Part shown: positions 11,713 through 22,671 of the stretch, in pieces
Layout: each line of letters starts with the position of its first letter
Position numbering within the stretch: the first letter of the stretch is position 1
Program-made: the position numbers and the translations under genes
Notes under the pieces: generated by a model
Told to the model about the DNA's origin: nothing
Database searches by the model: none
Seen by the model: the letters and a program-made list of their open reading frames with translations, nothing else
DNA from: Anthopleura xanthogrammica
Lineage: Eukaryota; Cnidaria; Anthozoa; Actiniaria; Actiniidae
Reading direction: 5' to 3'
Length of the DNA stretch: 64,000 nucleotides
Assembly: GCA_964019055.1 (NCBI GenBank)
Contig: OZ025220.1
Span: forward strand, 7,602,201-7,666,200

Positions 11713-12165
11713 ATAGACTCCTTGTACGTGACTGGCGTCAAAGCAGCTCAATTTGGAGGACAAAACTAAAGAATTTCAATCTCCTGAGAATTCACCTTTG
11801 AGGCGATAGGCTTTTACGTGGTGACGTAGTGTTACGGTCACCAAAAAGTTCGGACATTGTTGTTGAATTGCCATAGGTTCGTACTAACTTTTGTACAATT
11901 TATTGACTTGATTTGTTTATTCTGTTCTCAAAATTTTAGCGAAACTATCTAAATACTTTATTTTTAAAGAAGTTCTGCTAAGATTTAGAGAACAGAATAA
12001 ACAAAAGAAGTAGATAAATTGTAGAAAAATTAGTACGATCCTATGGCAATTCAACAACAATGTCCGAACTTTTTGGTGACCGTAACACTACGTCACCACG
12101 TGAAAGCCTATCGCCTCAAAGGTGAATTGGAAACCTATTGTTTTACGTGCTACAAGCGGTCTATT
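11713..12165. mobile_element. MITE family 1 copy interrupted by a nested element
   Basis: Left end ATAGACTCCTTGTACGTGAC and right end GTGCTACAAGCGGTCTAT match the family's termini, and CAGCTCAATTTGGAGGACAA is the family's internal arm. The family's centre (GAGAATTGGAA, intact at 31430) is split at AATT by another foldback element. Confidence 0.85.
11793..12124. mobile_element. Nested foldback element with 140-bp arms and AATT target duplication
   Basis: Two nearly identical inverted arms (about 11791-11930 and 11988-12127) start with CACCTTTGAGGCGATAGGC and are separated by about 57 bp. AATT occurs on both sides (11789-11792 and 12125-12128). Removing the element with one AATT restores the host MITE's normal sequence, which is strong evidence of insertion by transposition. 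Confidence 0.9.
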
Positions 12166-12912
12166 CTCTGTTGCTCAGGGTTAGCCTTGATTTTGTGTAG
12201 AATATTCACGTGTTCCAGTGAAGGTTCGTGGAATTTCAAAGTGTTTGTATTGTTGAAGCTGTGCATTCTTTACTTTACCATTGGTCAGTTTGTGACTATT
12301 TTGACATTGAAATGAGGCTAACCCCGAGTAAATGAGTCTGTAAAGTTAAGACTCTCTAAGTGTTTTCCATCAGTTCCGACCGCGCGAGTCATTCCCATGA
12401 GAACAATGTCTTTTTCCCCAGCATAAGTATCACTTTAGAAGATACATGAAAGAGTCGTGTTTACGGAAATGACTGACCGGGAGAAAGTGGTAGAAATTGA
12501 AACAACAACGCCCAATGTAATTCTGATTTTGATATTATAATTATGTTAAAGATGCGTAGAAAACGGCCAAAAAACTTGTTTGCATTGTACGTCGAGACTT
12601 TTGAAAGAATATTTTATCTACAGGAATGTAGAGTCAACACTTGACGACCTTGAACCTGAAGAGCAAAGCCATCGAATATCAGCCCCGCTAACATAATACA
12701 GATCAGATATTCACTATCTGCAATAGTGTCAGACCTGATGAGGCAGAGTGAAATCTCTCTTCCGCATTAAAAAGGTCGAGATATGAAATTATAGTTTATT
12801 TGGCTGTTAATCTGAAAGCCATCGCGAAGAAGACAGATAGTAAAAGTAATTAAAAAGTTAGGGATCAAGAATCGTCGTTCGTCGTTGCTAAGGGCAACTG
12901 CACGAGTAAGTT
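12166..12912. other. Intergenic, nothing recognised
   Basis: No supported exon or repeat. The short frame ending at 12315 starts inside the nested MITE. Confidence 0.4.
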
Positions 12913-12913
12913 G

Positions 12914-13000
12914 AGGAGAGGAGAGGAGAGGAGAGGAGAGGAGAGGAGAGGAGAGGAGAGGAGAGGAGAGGAGAGGAGAGGAGAGGAGAGGAGAGGAGAG
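12914..13000. repeat. (GGAGA)n pentanucleotide array
   Basis: About 17 perfect GAGAG/GGAGA units, followed by a degenerate GCAGAGCAGAGCAGAG stretch. Open frames on both strands through it are artefacts. Confidence 0.95.
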
Positions 13001-13019
13001 CAGTGCAGAGCAGAGCAGA

Positions 13020-15167
13020 GTAAATTCATGAAACGTTCCCGCCAAAAAAATATATTATATATCGTTCATTTTCCTCGCAAACAGGCAAATGATCACCCAT
13101 GCACCCTGACCCCACATATTTTCAAACTGATTCAACAAATAAACAGAGAGTTGACTGCTATACTATATCTTGTTGTCTTCTGTGTTTTTGATCCATTAGC
13201 AATGAACTCTGAACCAGGCTCTACAAACAAGGATACAAAGGGATGAAAACCAGATAAGCCAGACTACACATACTCAAGATGTTGTTGGAGTTTCTCTTGG
13301 CTTTCAGAAATAGAAAGCTTGTTTATTTTTCTTTTGTTCTGCTCACCTTTGCCTCCAACGCGCTTAATGCGAGAGAATTGCTTTGTTTTGTGTTTTATGA
13401 AAATAATGTCTGAGGACTCTAAACGCGGGAACTATGCCATTGATGCATTAATAATGACAATGTCTGGTTCATTCGAGCCTTTCGCAGAAAACTGTCTGAA
13501 TTACAGGCTGATGCGCCACACCAAAAAACACATTGAACAATATTATATAACTAGAAAATTCTATACATAGATATAGACTAAATGACAAATTAATTTACAA
13601 AACTTACAAACTTACTACAAAGAGCAGGATTAATCAAGGCAGAAATGCTGGTATTTTACAGTGACAAAGTTTTTGAAACGATTAGTTTTAACTATAATAG
13701 CAGGGTGGGAGGACTTAAGCATGGCAGACACTAAATGATCAGTAGAAAGGGTTCGTACAGGATCCCCTGTGAGAATTTCCAAAACTTTTCCAAACCTTTC
13801 CAAAGCCCTTTGATTCAAATTTCCAAAACCACACATAGCGCAAAATTAAAGCCAAATTCATGGATTTGAATCCAACATATATTTACAACGAAAATAATTC
13901 TTTGCGAGGTATAACCAGACAAGCTACAAAAAAGCCATAACTTTTCTATAGCCTATAGGACCACAAATCAATTTTCAAAACTTTCCAAGACTTTCCAAAA
14001 CCCGTACGAACTCTTCACAGTACAGAGACATTTTATAGACGCGTTTTATATTGTGCCCAGGTATTCTAAGACAGATTCAAAGTTAGTTAAATCCGAAAAA
14101 AACAACTTTCATTGCGATAAAAATCTTGTTCTGGTCCTCTAAAGACGACAGGAAATGGAACGCGAGCGAGAGGTGAGACAAGAGAGGTCAAGTTTAGGAA
14201 GGAATTAGACGTTTTATTCTGTTATCTTGCGTTCTACACGACGGGCTGAAGCGTCAAACCAGCTTAGATATCAATAAAGTCAATTTTGAAATGTTTTTTT
14301 ATCTTTGGTAGATAGAATGATAAAGGTATATTGTCGGTCGTTTAGCACATTAGTTTTCTTAGGGTAGCCGCGGGCTGGCTGTGGTGAAATTAAGAGGAGA
14401 CCTGGGCATAAAACAAAGGAAGCCCAAATAATGTCTTTTTCTTTGATATGTAATATTGGCAATTTTTGTTAGTAATTAATAATGGCCCACTTTCGATATT
14501 CTGGTTTAGTTATCACGCACAAAGCAATTCAAGGCGAGGCTTCGGGGAAACAAAAGATTATATTAGGATAACTTCCTTGTAGCAAATTTTGAGATTTTCA
14601 GCAAAATTGGTGAGCCCGCGATTCTACCCACAACCGCTGAGTCCTTTTGATATACAACCAATGCGGCTTGCTTGGAAGTGCGTAACAATTGATTTGATAT
14701 GCGCACATGTAACGTCGAAATTTCGAGACATTCAGATATTTGCTTTCAGTCTGCGCAGTTTCGATATTTCTCCTCATCCTAGCCTATGCGCATGCGCAGT
14801 TCGTATTTGACAGCGGCTATTGTTACAGGATTCGGGTCCATCCAAATGTTTATCGATCTTCAAAATCCACGAATTGCTTGCAATATTCAAATGTCTTTGA
14901 TGCTGTAGCAGAACTCTTTGACGTGTGGAATGAATTTTTTCATTAACTGAACTGGAACAACACCGTCTATCGGCCGCCAATTGCTGGGTTTCAATCAGCT
15001 GATAAATGTCTTAGAATCTCATTATCTGCTCCAAATGGCGTTCAAATGACGAATTTCAATTGAAAACTTACGATTTCATCTGATGCATGCACATTACGCA
15101 CGAGATACAAGAAATGACGTCAGTTGAAATGTCCAAGCATACAATAGCTAAGCCGAGCTCAAAACAT
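13020..15167. other. Region 3' of the ephrin gene, nothing recognised
   Basis: It should contain the 3' untranslated region of the minus-strand ephrin gene next to 15168. A cluster of CTTTCCAAAACTTT-like words at 13780-14010 suggests a decayed repeat. No supported coding exon. Confidence 0.4.
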
Positions 15168-15424
15168 CTAAACCTTGTCGGAATTTCTCCTTGAGATTAA
15201 TGTCCTTGAATCCTCACCATTCACCGATTCAGCGCCCTCACTAGTACGTGACATGCGCACTTCAAAGCTTCTGTTTGTGATACAAGTGGACTGTTCTTTG
15301 GACTTCTTGTGTAGGCGATAACCCAGGTATGCTGAGAGAGCTAGTAACGACAGACATATCAAGACTAGTAGGCTTATTCCCAAGCGGTAGCTAACTTCTT
15401 TGTACGCGTCCATGTGTTGGCTCT
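15168..15424 (-). CDS. Ephrin exon 4: transmembrane segment and tail
   Basis: The acceptor CGTTATAATTCCAG precedes AGAGCCAACACATG. The first two bases complete a codon opened by exon 3. It encodes a juxtamembrane piece, a helix of about 20 hydrophobic residues, a basic stop-transfer HKKSK, and a Ser/Arg-rich tail ending NSDKV before the stop. Confidence 0.85.
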
Positions 15425-16027
15425 CTGGAATTATAACGAGAAGACTCTGATTACCGTGTTGCATATGTATTCCATTGAGCACCGGCTTTTCGAGCAATTC
15501 ATTTTGCTTGCACAGACGACGCAATTTTTTGAAATCACCAACGCGCTGTGGTGGCTACACGAGCAACAAATACTGGCGATAAAGGCCATCATTTAAAAAA
15601 AATGGAAGCCTTGATTTGGTTTCTTGCAAATTATTAAATGGATACGCTTTAGTCGCGTCGCGAGTGCAAGTAAAAAATTTCAGAGTGACTACCCCAGCGA
15701 TAAATTCCACGACTTTTTCACGAAAAATTCAACTAATTTAATTTCTCGCAACTTTTCTTTACGATTTTTCAGCTGTCCCGTCGCCTGTTCAAGGGTTACT
15801 ACACGTGCAATTTTTAACCGCTTGTTGGTGATTAAAAAAAAAACGCGTCGCATGTGCAAGCAAAAAATCGCTCATGTAGCCGTGTCTTTAGGTGCAATAA
15901 AGTCCAATTATTCATAATACAATAAAAATTTTATGTTAATGTAAAAAGTTAATGTTTCCAAAACTTTTATATAATACATTTGTAAAGCGCAGTTGAACCA
16001 TGGGGAATTAGCGCTCAATAAAATATA

Positions 16028-16091
<64 letters not shown>

Positions 16092-16491
16092 GGAACGAAT
16101 GGTGGTATAGGTACAGAGTGTCAAATGTTTCTAAAGGCGCTGGCAGAGAAGATTTCAAGGAAAACGAACGAGCCATATGCAGAAACAATCACATACATAA
16201 GAACAAAACTATCCTTTGAAATACTTAGATCCATTAATCTATGTGTACGTGGGTCACGAGTTCCTTTTTATAAGAACAATGACTTTTTATTTGATTTTAA
16301 ACTTAATGTAAATACAACAGAAATCAATTGATTTATTTTTAAATATTTTTCTTCTTAATAATTTTTTACATATTTTATAATTTTTTGTTTTTTAGATCCT
16401 TTAATATCGCTCGTTTTAACATTATAATCAATTATTGCTATTATTGTCTTCTTTATTATTATTATAATTATTGTGAAATAAAGTTATTATC

Positions 16492-16526
<35 letters not shown>

Positions 16527-19500
16527 GTCCTTTTCACTACAAACACAAGGCTTGTTTTTCATGGGTGCGCGCGCATGCAGCATGTTTCATGTGTTCCATG
16601 GCTCAGGTTATAGGTCACAGCTCAGGCTCATTTACTCATTACTGGGTTGCTATGGTAGCAAACCAGTCTTAAAATGAGATCCGTTTTTCGGGCGTCAGGT
16701 AGACCATAATTTCACACGTCATGATTGGTCGAGAACTTGTAAACAATGTCCAATGTCCAATGAAGTTGCCACACGACATCGAGGACGATGTATTTATAGT
16801 TTTTAGTGTTGTGTCACCATTAATTAATTCGTTCAGGGTTCGTGAAGTTCTAGTTTGTCTGTAGGCATGTTGCGTACTATTGTCTTTAGGTTTTTTAACG
16901 CTACGCTTAAACTACTTACAAACACACACGCCGTACGTGGTAGACACACACTAAAAGATGTTATTGAGCGATTTTGGAACGGGTTGGTCCACATACTCAA
17001 AGAGAGAAGTCTGAGAATCTATGAGCTATCTTTGAGAATCTATGAGCAAACTACGGTATGAGAATCGTAGAACTAGACAAACTAGTCAAAATAGACTAAG
17101 AGAATCTATAAACTACCTAGCTATGATCAAACTAGATCTTACCAGATCTCAGATACAAAAAAATATACTGAGAGAAACTACAGAACGAGAGACAAACTAC
17201 AAAACGAGTGACAAACAAAGCTTTAACGAAAGCTGACTCCAAGAACTTGTAGAAGTCAGACGAGCTGATAGTGATCTACAAGAAAGCGAACTGCCAAGAC
17301 TCCTTGTTGAATATTTCCATTTATGAAAATACAGAAAACAAAAACCGAGGGAAAAACAAATGACCAGTTAAACACATTTTGGCTAAGAGTATTTACATTG
17401 ATAAAACATTTGTTTTGCAGCGAACAGTTTCGATACTGAAATAGATGTTTATTTCATCAGCTAGTCTTGAAAGGTACTCTAGTAGGTCAAGTAGAAATAT
17501 AATATGCGTTGACAAGTCAGTAACGCAACACAAATGTCTTACTAGAACTTAAAATGTTTTTAATAAAGGGGGACTTTGAACCCAAAAGGAACACTTTGGT
17601 AAGAAATAATAGAGTATATAGGATTGGTGAGTGGGCGAGCTCTCGCACAGGCAACCCAGTGAACGCTCCAAGAGCGTCTAGTTTACTCAGCATTTCAGCA
17701 TTGACTTCAGCAAGCGAGCGTGTACAATCACCTGTGCGTGCGCGCACAATCCATTTCTTGTTCATAAATATCCAGCCAATCAGAACGCGAGTTAATTACT
17801 TGAAATTTACAAAACTCACATAGCTTTGTAATTTAAAGTCAACGCATGCGCAACTTGATCTATTATCTTTATTATTATTTATTATTATTATATTTAATGA
17901 GGCAGCCACACTCATCGGTGATGATTTTCAGGAGGGTCCTCTAAAATGAACATGAATGATATAATGAGACATAGATATTACACATATTATATGCATAATT
18001 TAAGCAATATATAACCTATTTAGTTATAAAGAAACGATTTTAAAGTAGACAAAAACTTTTTTAACGATAACTTAAAATTAATACTTGAAGGTAAAGCGTT
18101 CCAGTCATTTATGAAAAGAAAGTCAGATTTGTCTTGCCCCCAATTCGTTCTGAATAGCGGTGGCCTTATGGCTGTTGCTTGCCTTGTGTTGTGGGTATGA
18201 AGTTGACTGCCATAGTTATCTTGAAACAATAATTAAAACAAACGCTTTTGCAAGCTTCAGAGTACGACATAACGCGCGTTATATCGTGTCTATGTTATTT
18301 CTGAATTCCCTATTTTGTGATATTCCGTCGTGCATACTTACTTGGCGGGAATGCGTCGTCCGGCAGTTCAGGTGGAGATGGTGAAATCGTTGAAAGAGCT
18401 TCAACCGTAGAATGATTTGGGATAATTTCTGGTCCTCCCCCGGGATCTGAATGGCCAATTTCTTTTTTCCATAGTTTCTGGCAGCTTTCTTCGCTCAGGC
18501 AGTGAGGATCTGTAACAGAAGCAGAAGTAGATATTATTTAGCACAGTGTAAGCAATGCTGAAATTAATGATATTTTAGAAGGTTATTAGAAAGTTATGAT
18601 TCCATTTGCACATATATGCAATGAATCGTGTGCATTTCAAAAAGAAAAAGAAAATTGGAAGGATTTAAAAAAATCCAAGATGGCGGCCAAGAGGAGGGTA
18701 CAGGGACAAACTTAAAAATTGATTTACAAAGTGAAAGCTACCGCTCAATACTTGCTATCATACATTTTTATAATGCTTAATAGACAAGGAATGAGAATTT
18801 ATAAGTTTCGTTTGTTCCCCTTAAGTGAGCCATACGACCCCCCTAGCTGATGGACTATTAATCATAGTGGACGAAGCCATTTTGAACACCCATAATCCCT
18901 ATATCCTTTGGCTCCTTTGAAAACTTTTTTGAGAAAATTAGGTTTATACGCTGTTATTGTTTTGCATATTTCAAACCCACAGACGTTAGAGGTGTGTTCA
19001 CCGGAGAGGTGCAGCGCGCTTCCCTTCAATAGACCTCTTGCAGCACGTCGGAATGAAGCTCAATTTAGAGGACAAAACAATAGGTTCCAAATTCTCAGGA
19101 GATTGAAATTCTTTTGTTTTATTTTGTCCTCCAAATTGAGCTGCTTTGACGTCAGGTGCAAGGGGTTATATGAATGCATTCTGTCATTACCATTGGTATC
19201 ATTGCAGATATAAAAGCGCAGCTTCATATGTTTTGTTTTACAGTGACCTCCTTCAGTACTGGGAAGTGAATTCAACGTGCCATCGGATGTTCCTGTGGAA
19301 AAACATTTTTACCCATTTCAGAACACGTGTCATTCCCCTAGAATATCATTTCTTTGTTCAACGGTTGCACATGAGAAGACACATGAATATGGATACAACT
19401 CAAACAAAGAATCTTATTCTCAAGAGAATGACACGTGGTCTGAACTTGGAAAACATTACGCCAAGGCGGATGCGTATCAATTCTTTGTTTAACGGTTGCA

Positions 19501-22500
19501 CATGAGAAGACTCATGAATATGGATACAACTCAAACAAAGAATCTTATTCTCAAGAGAATGACACGTGGTCTGAACTTGGAAAACATTACGCCAAGGCTG
19601 ATGCGTATCATTTCTTTGTTTAACGGTTGTGCATGAGAAGACACATGAATATGGATACAACTCAAACAAAGAGTCAAGGGAGAGATGTAACAAACCCTAC
19701 TCACATGTGATGCCGATCGAGTCCAGTAATCGACCCTGAGATCTCAGAGGCGAGAGGAAAGAGCGTTCACCACTTCCCATACATCGGTTCACTGACCAAA
19801 TACAAAGCATTCAGTCGATGCTGCAAGGGTCAAATTTTTAATAATCCTTTGAAACTTCCCTTGCAGCCTCGGTTGAATGCTTTGTGTTTAACAAGTGAAC
19901 CATTGTGTAGAAAACGGCAAATTACTGCTAAACCCCCCTTAATGACCTAACTCCAGCTGATCGGAAATAGTGATGTAGAAATGACATCACTGCAAAACTG
20001 GGGTGTCATGAAGCCTGCGAAAATTGATTTATAAAACTTAATTTCTGAGATAAAACTAAATTTTCAGAAGAGATTTTTGATATTTTTGGTACTATGATAT
20101 TCATTATTGAGTGGGAAAATAAAATAAAGAAATAACCGTCCCTATGTCGCCAGGCTACTAAGGATGACACCTCGGTTTTGCAAATTTTCTCGATTCTGAT
20201 TGGGTAATATTTTTCTCAGATCAGCTGGTTGTATTTTGAAGTCTGACCCACTCGAATGCTCTATGCCTTCAAGTACACCAAACCTACCAATAAGATAGTA
20301 ATCCTTTCCAGGCTCGAACTCAAGTCCCTGGACCGTTGGGCTCATCTCAAGGAACGCCATAGTATAGTACTTCATTTCAAGAGGTGTATTACACAACAAC
20401 AACTTCTTGTTATTATTATCCTGTTTTGTAACATTACAGCTATCGTAAGCCGCTTTATCAACCAGCCATAGGTTTTCGTAAAGATTCTCTTTGATTGGCG
20501 GTCTTCCTGTGTCGGCGATGATGAGTGGGAGACTGGGGCATATTATGTTTAGTCTTGATTTTGGGAACACACATTTAAGCTTGTTTGTCACGAATCTGGA
20601 ATGGAAAATAGAGCGTAATTAGTATTATAAGTTGAGCACTGGTGAGTCTATTTTTGCGCGCATCTTCTCTGAAGGCACCGAAATACGAGCAACAAAATCT
20701 AGCAACTTGTCGCGCAACATTGTTGCTTTGCAAGTTGCAGAGTGAATGTTGCTCGTATTACCATCTCGCGCGCAACAAAGTTTCATTATTCGAGAGTTGA
20801 AAGAGCGTCTACTTCTTCAACAAAGTCGCCCAACAAAACTTTGTTGTTGCTCGGGGTGGAAATACGAGCCACATTCATTCTGCAACTTGCATTGCAACAA
20901 TGTTGCGCGACGAGTTGCACGATTTTGTTGCTTGTACTTCCAAGCCTTGAGAACTGCGCGCAACTGTAACGGAACACGCGCAAATAAATTATGTAAAGAC
21001 GGAAAAAAGAATAGTAGAAGCACAAATATGACCGAAAAAGTAGTGCGTACATAGTATTATTAGATATTTGAGCGCGCTTCTCCTAAGAAAACTGCGCGCA
21101 ATTGTATCAGGAATGCACGTTAATGAATTTAGTAAAGGCAGAAAAGAGAAAAAATATCCAGCCCAAATATGACCGACAAATTAATGCGCACATAGTATTA
21201 ATAGTAAGTGTTGGTGAGTATACTTCAGCACGCCTCTTCCGGGAGACCTAAGGGAAACTACACAGATATATATTTCTGACATGGGAGTTCAGTTAAATCC
21301 AACCAAGATGGCTGCTATAAAAATCTAGCACCACAGAACTAAAATAGCCAAAGGGCTTACAGACAAGTAAACTCTCGCATTTTTCAAAAAAACTTAATTA
21401 GTAAGATCCATATATGCATGGTTTATTGTAGTTTATATAAAGCACTTTTGACTGTTTAAGCTATTAAATTGTCCCGTTGCTACGGCAACAGTACATTTAT
21501 GCTAGCTATTTCGACTGTGCCGTGGATATCAAACCAATGACGTAATGTTTACATTTTAAGCAGCGCTGCTTTAATTTTTGTTGACAATGCAAAATCGTCT
21601 GCGAAAAAAATTAAAGCTTTATTCTACTTACAGGTTTTTCGATGCTTAAAAATAGCAAAAATTTCATTACTAATCCTAAATTCTGGCAGAAAAAAACAAC
21701 TTAAATTCGAATTATGTGCAGAAGCTTTAGAAACACTTTGCATAACATGGTCATTCATGAATAAATAAATTCTTGAATTTTGTCAATATATTTTTGCAGA
21801 TTTTCGTGACTTTTGTTCAAAAATTAATGCTTATAAGCGGTTGTTTTGTAGGCTATTAAAATGAGGCAGGTAATTCCTAAAATATATTTTACATTAATAG
21901 AATAAAATCGAAAAAATATTTTTATATCTGCGTCAGTACTAGTAGTGTTTACCATGCAGTTTAAGCCTTCAGACTGTTTACATCAAATTTTACTTGCGTT
22001 TTCGATGGATTTCTTTTCTTTGTTCTTAATATGAAGCAATATATATCCTTTTAAAGAAATATTTTTAATGCTAAATTAGCAATAATGGTTTTCAAATTAT
22101 GACAAAACAAGATAAAGATAAGTTATTTCATGTTTATCTTGAAGATTTTTTAATCCATGCTCAGTACGTTGACCATGCAGTGAATCTATTAAACAGCTGC
22201 AATACCAAGTTCACAGTTTCTTTTTCAAAGCACTTGCAAGTCGACTTCAACAGTTATAGAACTTTTAGTCTGCACTAAACGAATCCATAATCAATTAGGA
22301 CTTGAAATTTTGTATTTTATTTCTGTCTATACGAGCACCAGCTAACTAAAGCATGCTTTGATATGAATGGTCAGATAATATAAACTTTTCTGAATAGATT
22401 GATGATAAATGAAGCTAACATAGTAAGATTCGTTATGCAATTTATCCTAAATTTTGACAGCATTTTACCCATATAACAGAGGGTTTTGAAGAGCATTCGT

Positions 22501-22671
22501 TTCCCCAACATAACTGGGAAAATATAAAGTTCAATGAACACAAAAGAGTCAGACTTACATTGGATTCTCTGGACTCCATACTATGGATTTATACACTTTT
22601 CCTCCACGAATTTCAACGCAAAGGAAAAATAAGACGAAGACGAGTGCTCTCGATCTCCAGCAAGACCTCAT
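15168..22671 (-). CDS. Ephrin, transmembrane (B-like) type, four coding exons
   Basis: Ephrins bind Eph receptor tyrosine kinases on neighbouring cells and guide cell sorting, adhesion and migration. The model joins 22559-22671, 20252 (or 20171)-20595, 18342-18509 and 15168-15424; every junction has GT-AG sites and compatible phases, giving 293 or 320 residues. Seen in order: signal peptide; ephrin ectodomain with VYKSIVWSPENP, LNIICP, LLCNTPLEMKYYT, LEFEPGKDYYLIG and LEGIE; a Pro/Ser-rich linker; one transmembrane helix (LGISLLVLICLSLLALSAYL); and a cytoplasmic tail of about 50 residues ending NSDKV. NVT and NHS are N-glycosylation sequons. A transmembrane tail, not a GPI signal, makes it B-like, although the tail lacks the conserved tyrosines of vertebrate ephrin-B. 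It has a tandem partial paralogue at 4413-4507 and is divergent from Rab11. Confidence 0.88.
15930..16092 (+). mobile_element. 3' end of a retroposon with (ATT)n tail
   Basis: The segment TTGTAAAGCGCAGTTGAACC, then AGCGCTCAATAAAATATAAT, runs directly into a perfect (ATT)n array of about 20 units (16029-16092). A short conserved 3' end plus a simple-repeat tail is typical of CR1/L2-type elements and their SINEs. The family is not identified. Confidence 0.55.
16090..16527 (+). pseudogene. C-terminal fragment of a mobile-element ORF with (ATT)n tail
   Basis: In the frame ending at 16331 the residues GGIGTECQMFLKALAEK, then KLSFEILRSINLCVRGSR, follow a pattern (G-x-E-x3-F-x3-LA, then R-x-K-x-SF-x-LLRS-x3-C-x-RGSR) that I recall as common in dispersed repeat ORF ends of invertebrate and fish genomes; the parent family is uncertain. 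The fragment starts abruptly at the preceding (ATT)n. After the stop come an A/T-rich 3' region, AATAAA near 16477 and a second (ATT)n array (16492-16527). Confidence 0.5.
17860..18229 (-). pseudogene. Non-LTR retrotransposon (LINE) 3' fragment
   Basis: Minus-strand residues HTHNTRQATAIRPPLFRTN, then FINDWNALPSSI and SLKKFLSTLKSFLYN and a stop, match the carboxy-terminal region of LINE reverse-transcriptase ORFs (H-x-TR, WN-x-LP-x-x-I, S-x-x-x-F). The stop at 18020 is followed by about 120 bases of 3' sequence and an (AAT)n tail at 17867-17903. It is 5'-truncated, as usual for dead LINE copies. Confidence 0.75.
18342..18509 (-). CDS. Ephrin exon 3: linker region
   Basis: Strong acceptor (CTTCTGCTTCTGTTACAG) and donor (GTAAGTATG). 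The only frame open throughout reads PHCLSEESCQKLWKKEIG, then a Pro/Ser/Thr-rich stretch ending DDAFPP. It needs one base from exon 2 and gives one base to exon 4, and both neighbours fit. It contains an NHS glycosylation sequon. PHC may supply the fourth ectodomain cysteine. Confidence 0.8.
19029..19172. mobile_element. MITE family 1 copy
   Basis: Termini AATAGACCTCTTGCAGCACG and GTGCAAGGGGTTATAT, with internal arms GAAGCTCAATTTAGAGGACA and GTCCTCCAAATTGAGCTGCT. Nearly palindromic. Confidence 0.85.
19298..19673. mobile_element. Inverted-repeat element with tandem 131-bp units (family 2)
   Basis: AACGGTTGCACATGAGAAG recurs at about 19360, 19491 and 19622, exactly 131 bp apart. Each unit ends with AATGACACGTGGTCTGAA and AACATTACGCC. 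The left end carries the inverted form (CATTTCAGAACACGTGTCAT), so the element has terminal inverted repeats as well as tandem internal units. Other copies are at 37744, 61245 and 63283. Confidence 0.8.
19674..19800 (-). mobile_element. Degenerate SINE-like segment
   Basis: Minus-strand reading gives GGTCGATTACTGGACTCGAT (B-box-like, two mismatches) about 100 bases before TCTCTCCCTTGAC, the same arrangement as the SINE at 5908. The A box is not clear. Confidence 0.45.
20171..20595 (-). CDS. Ephrin exon 2: ectodomain (3' boundary uncertain)
   Basis: The acceptor TATTTTCCATTCCAG is followed by ATTCGTGACAAAC; the first base completes an Ile codon with exon 1. It contains three of the four family cysteines (ICP, SCNVT, LLCNTP) and the family signature GLEFEPGKDYYLIG. 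Two donors have the phase required by exon 3: GTGGGT after 20252, giving EHS-N-PHC, and GTGTCA after 20171, giving QNR-D-PHC. The first puts the fourth cysteine about 20 residues after YY, as in known ephrins, so I slightly favour it. Confidence 0.85.
20596..22558 (-). other. Ephrin intron 1
   Basis: Apart from the foldback element at 20680-20941 it is AT-rich sequence in which I recognise nothing. Confidence 0.6.
20680..20941. mobile_element. Foldback element with about 100-bp arms
   Basis: The left arm (AATACGAGCAACAAAATC, TCGCGCAACATTGTTGC, GCAAGTTGCAGAGTGAATGT) pairs with the right arm (ACATTCATTCTGCAACTTGC, GCAACAATGTTGCGCGACGA, GATTTTGTTGCTTGTA). Frames on both strands within it are artefacts. 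Confidence 0.85.
22559..22671 (-). CDS. Ephrin exon 1: signal peptide and ectodomain start
   Basis: Starts at the ATG in AAGAATGAGGTC and encodes MRSCWRSRALVFVLFFLCVE, a basic n-region plus hydrophobic core, then VYKSIVWSPENP. It ends CCAAT with the donor GTAAGT (phase 2). The length is 37 codons plus two bases. Confidence 0.85.

Larger units (their letters stand above)
15425..18341 (-). other. Ephrin intron 3, rich in retroelement debris
   Basis: Holds three separate elements ending in (ATT)n (listed separately) and otherwise no recognised gene. The plus-strand frame at 15624-15917 has no supporting features. Confidence 0.7.
18510..20170 (-). other. Ephrin intron 2 with several repeats
   Basis: Contains a MITE family 1 copy, a 131-bp-unit element and a SINE-like segment (listed separately). 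The remainder shows no recognised feature. Confidence 0.7.

Noticed and set aside
13630..13836. 68-residue minus-strand frame with repeated Lys-Phe-Gly-like words
   Set aside because: Derives from recurrent TTTCCAAAACTTT words, likely a decayed repeat.
14740..14946. Plus-strand frame with signal-peptide-like VCAVSIFLLILAYAHAQ
   Set aside because: No ATG upstream before a stop; it would need an unsupported splice acceptor (TTTGCTTTCAG). Probably chance.
20742..21054. Overlapping frames on both strands near ephrin exon 2
   Set aside because: They lie in a foldback element; the arms produce open frames on both strands.
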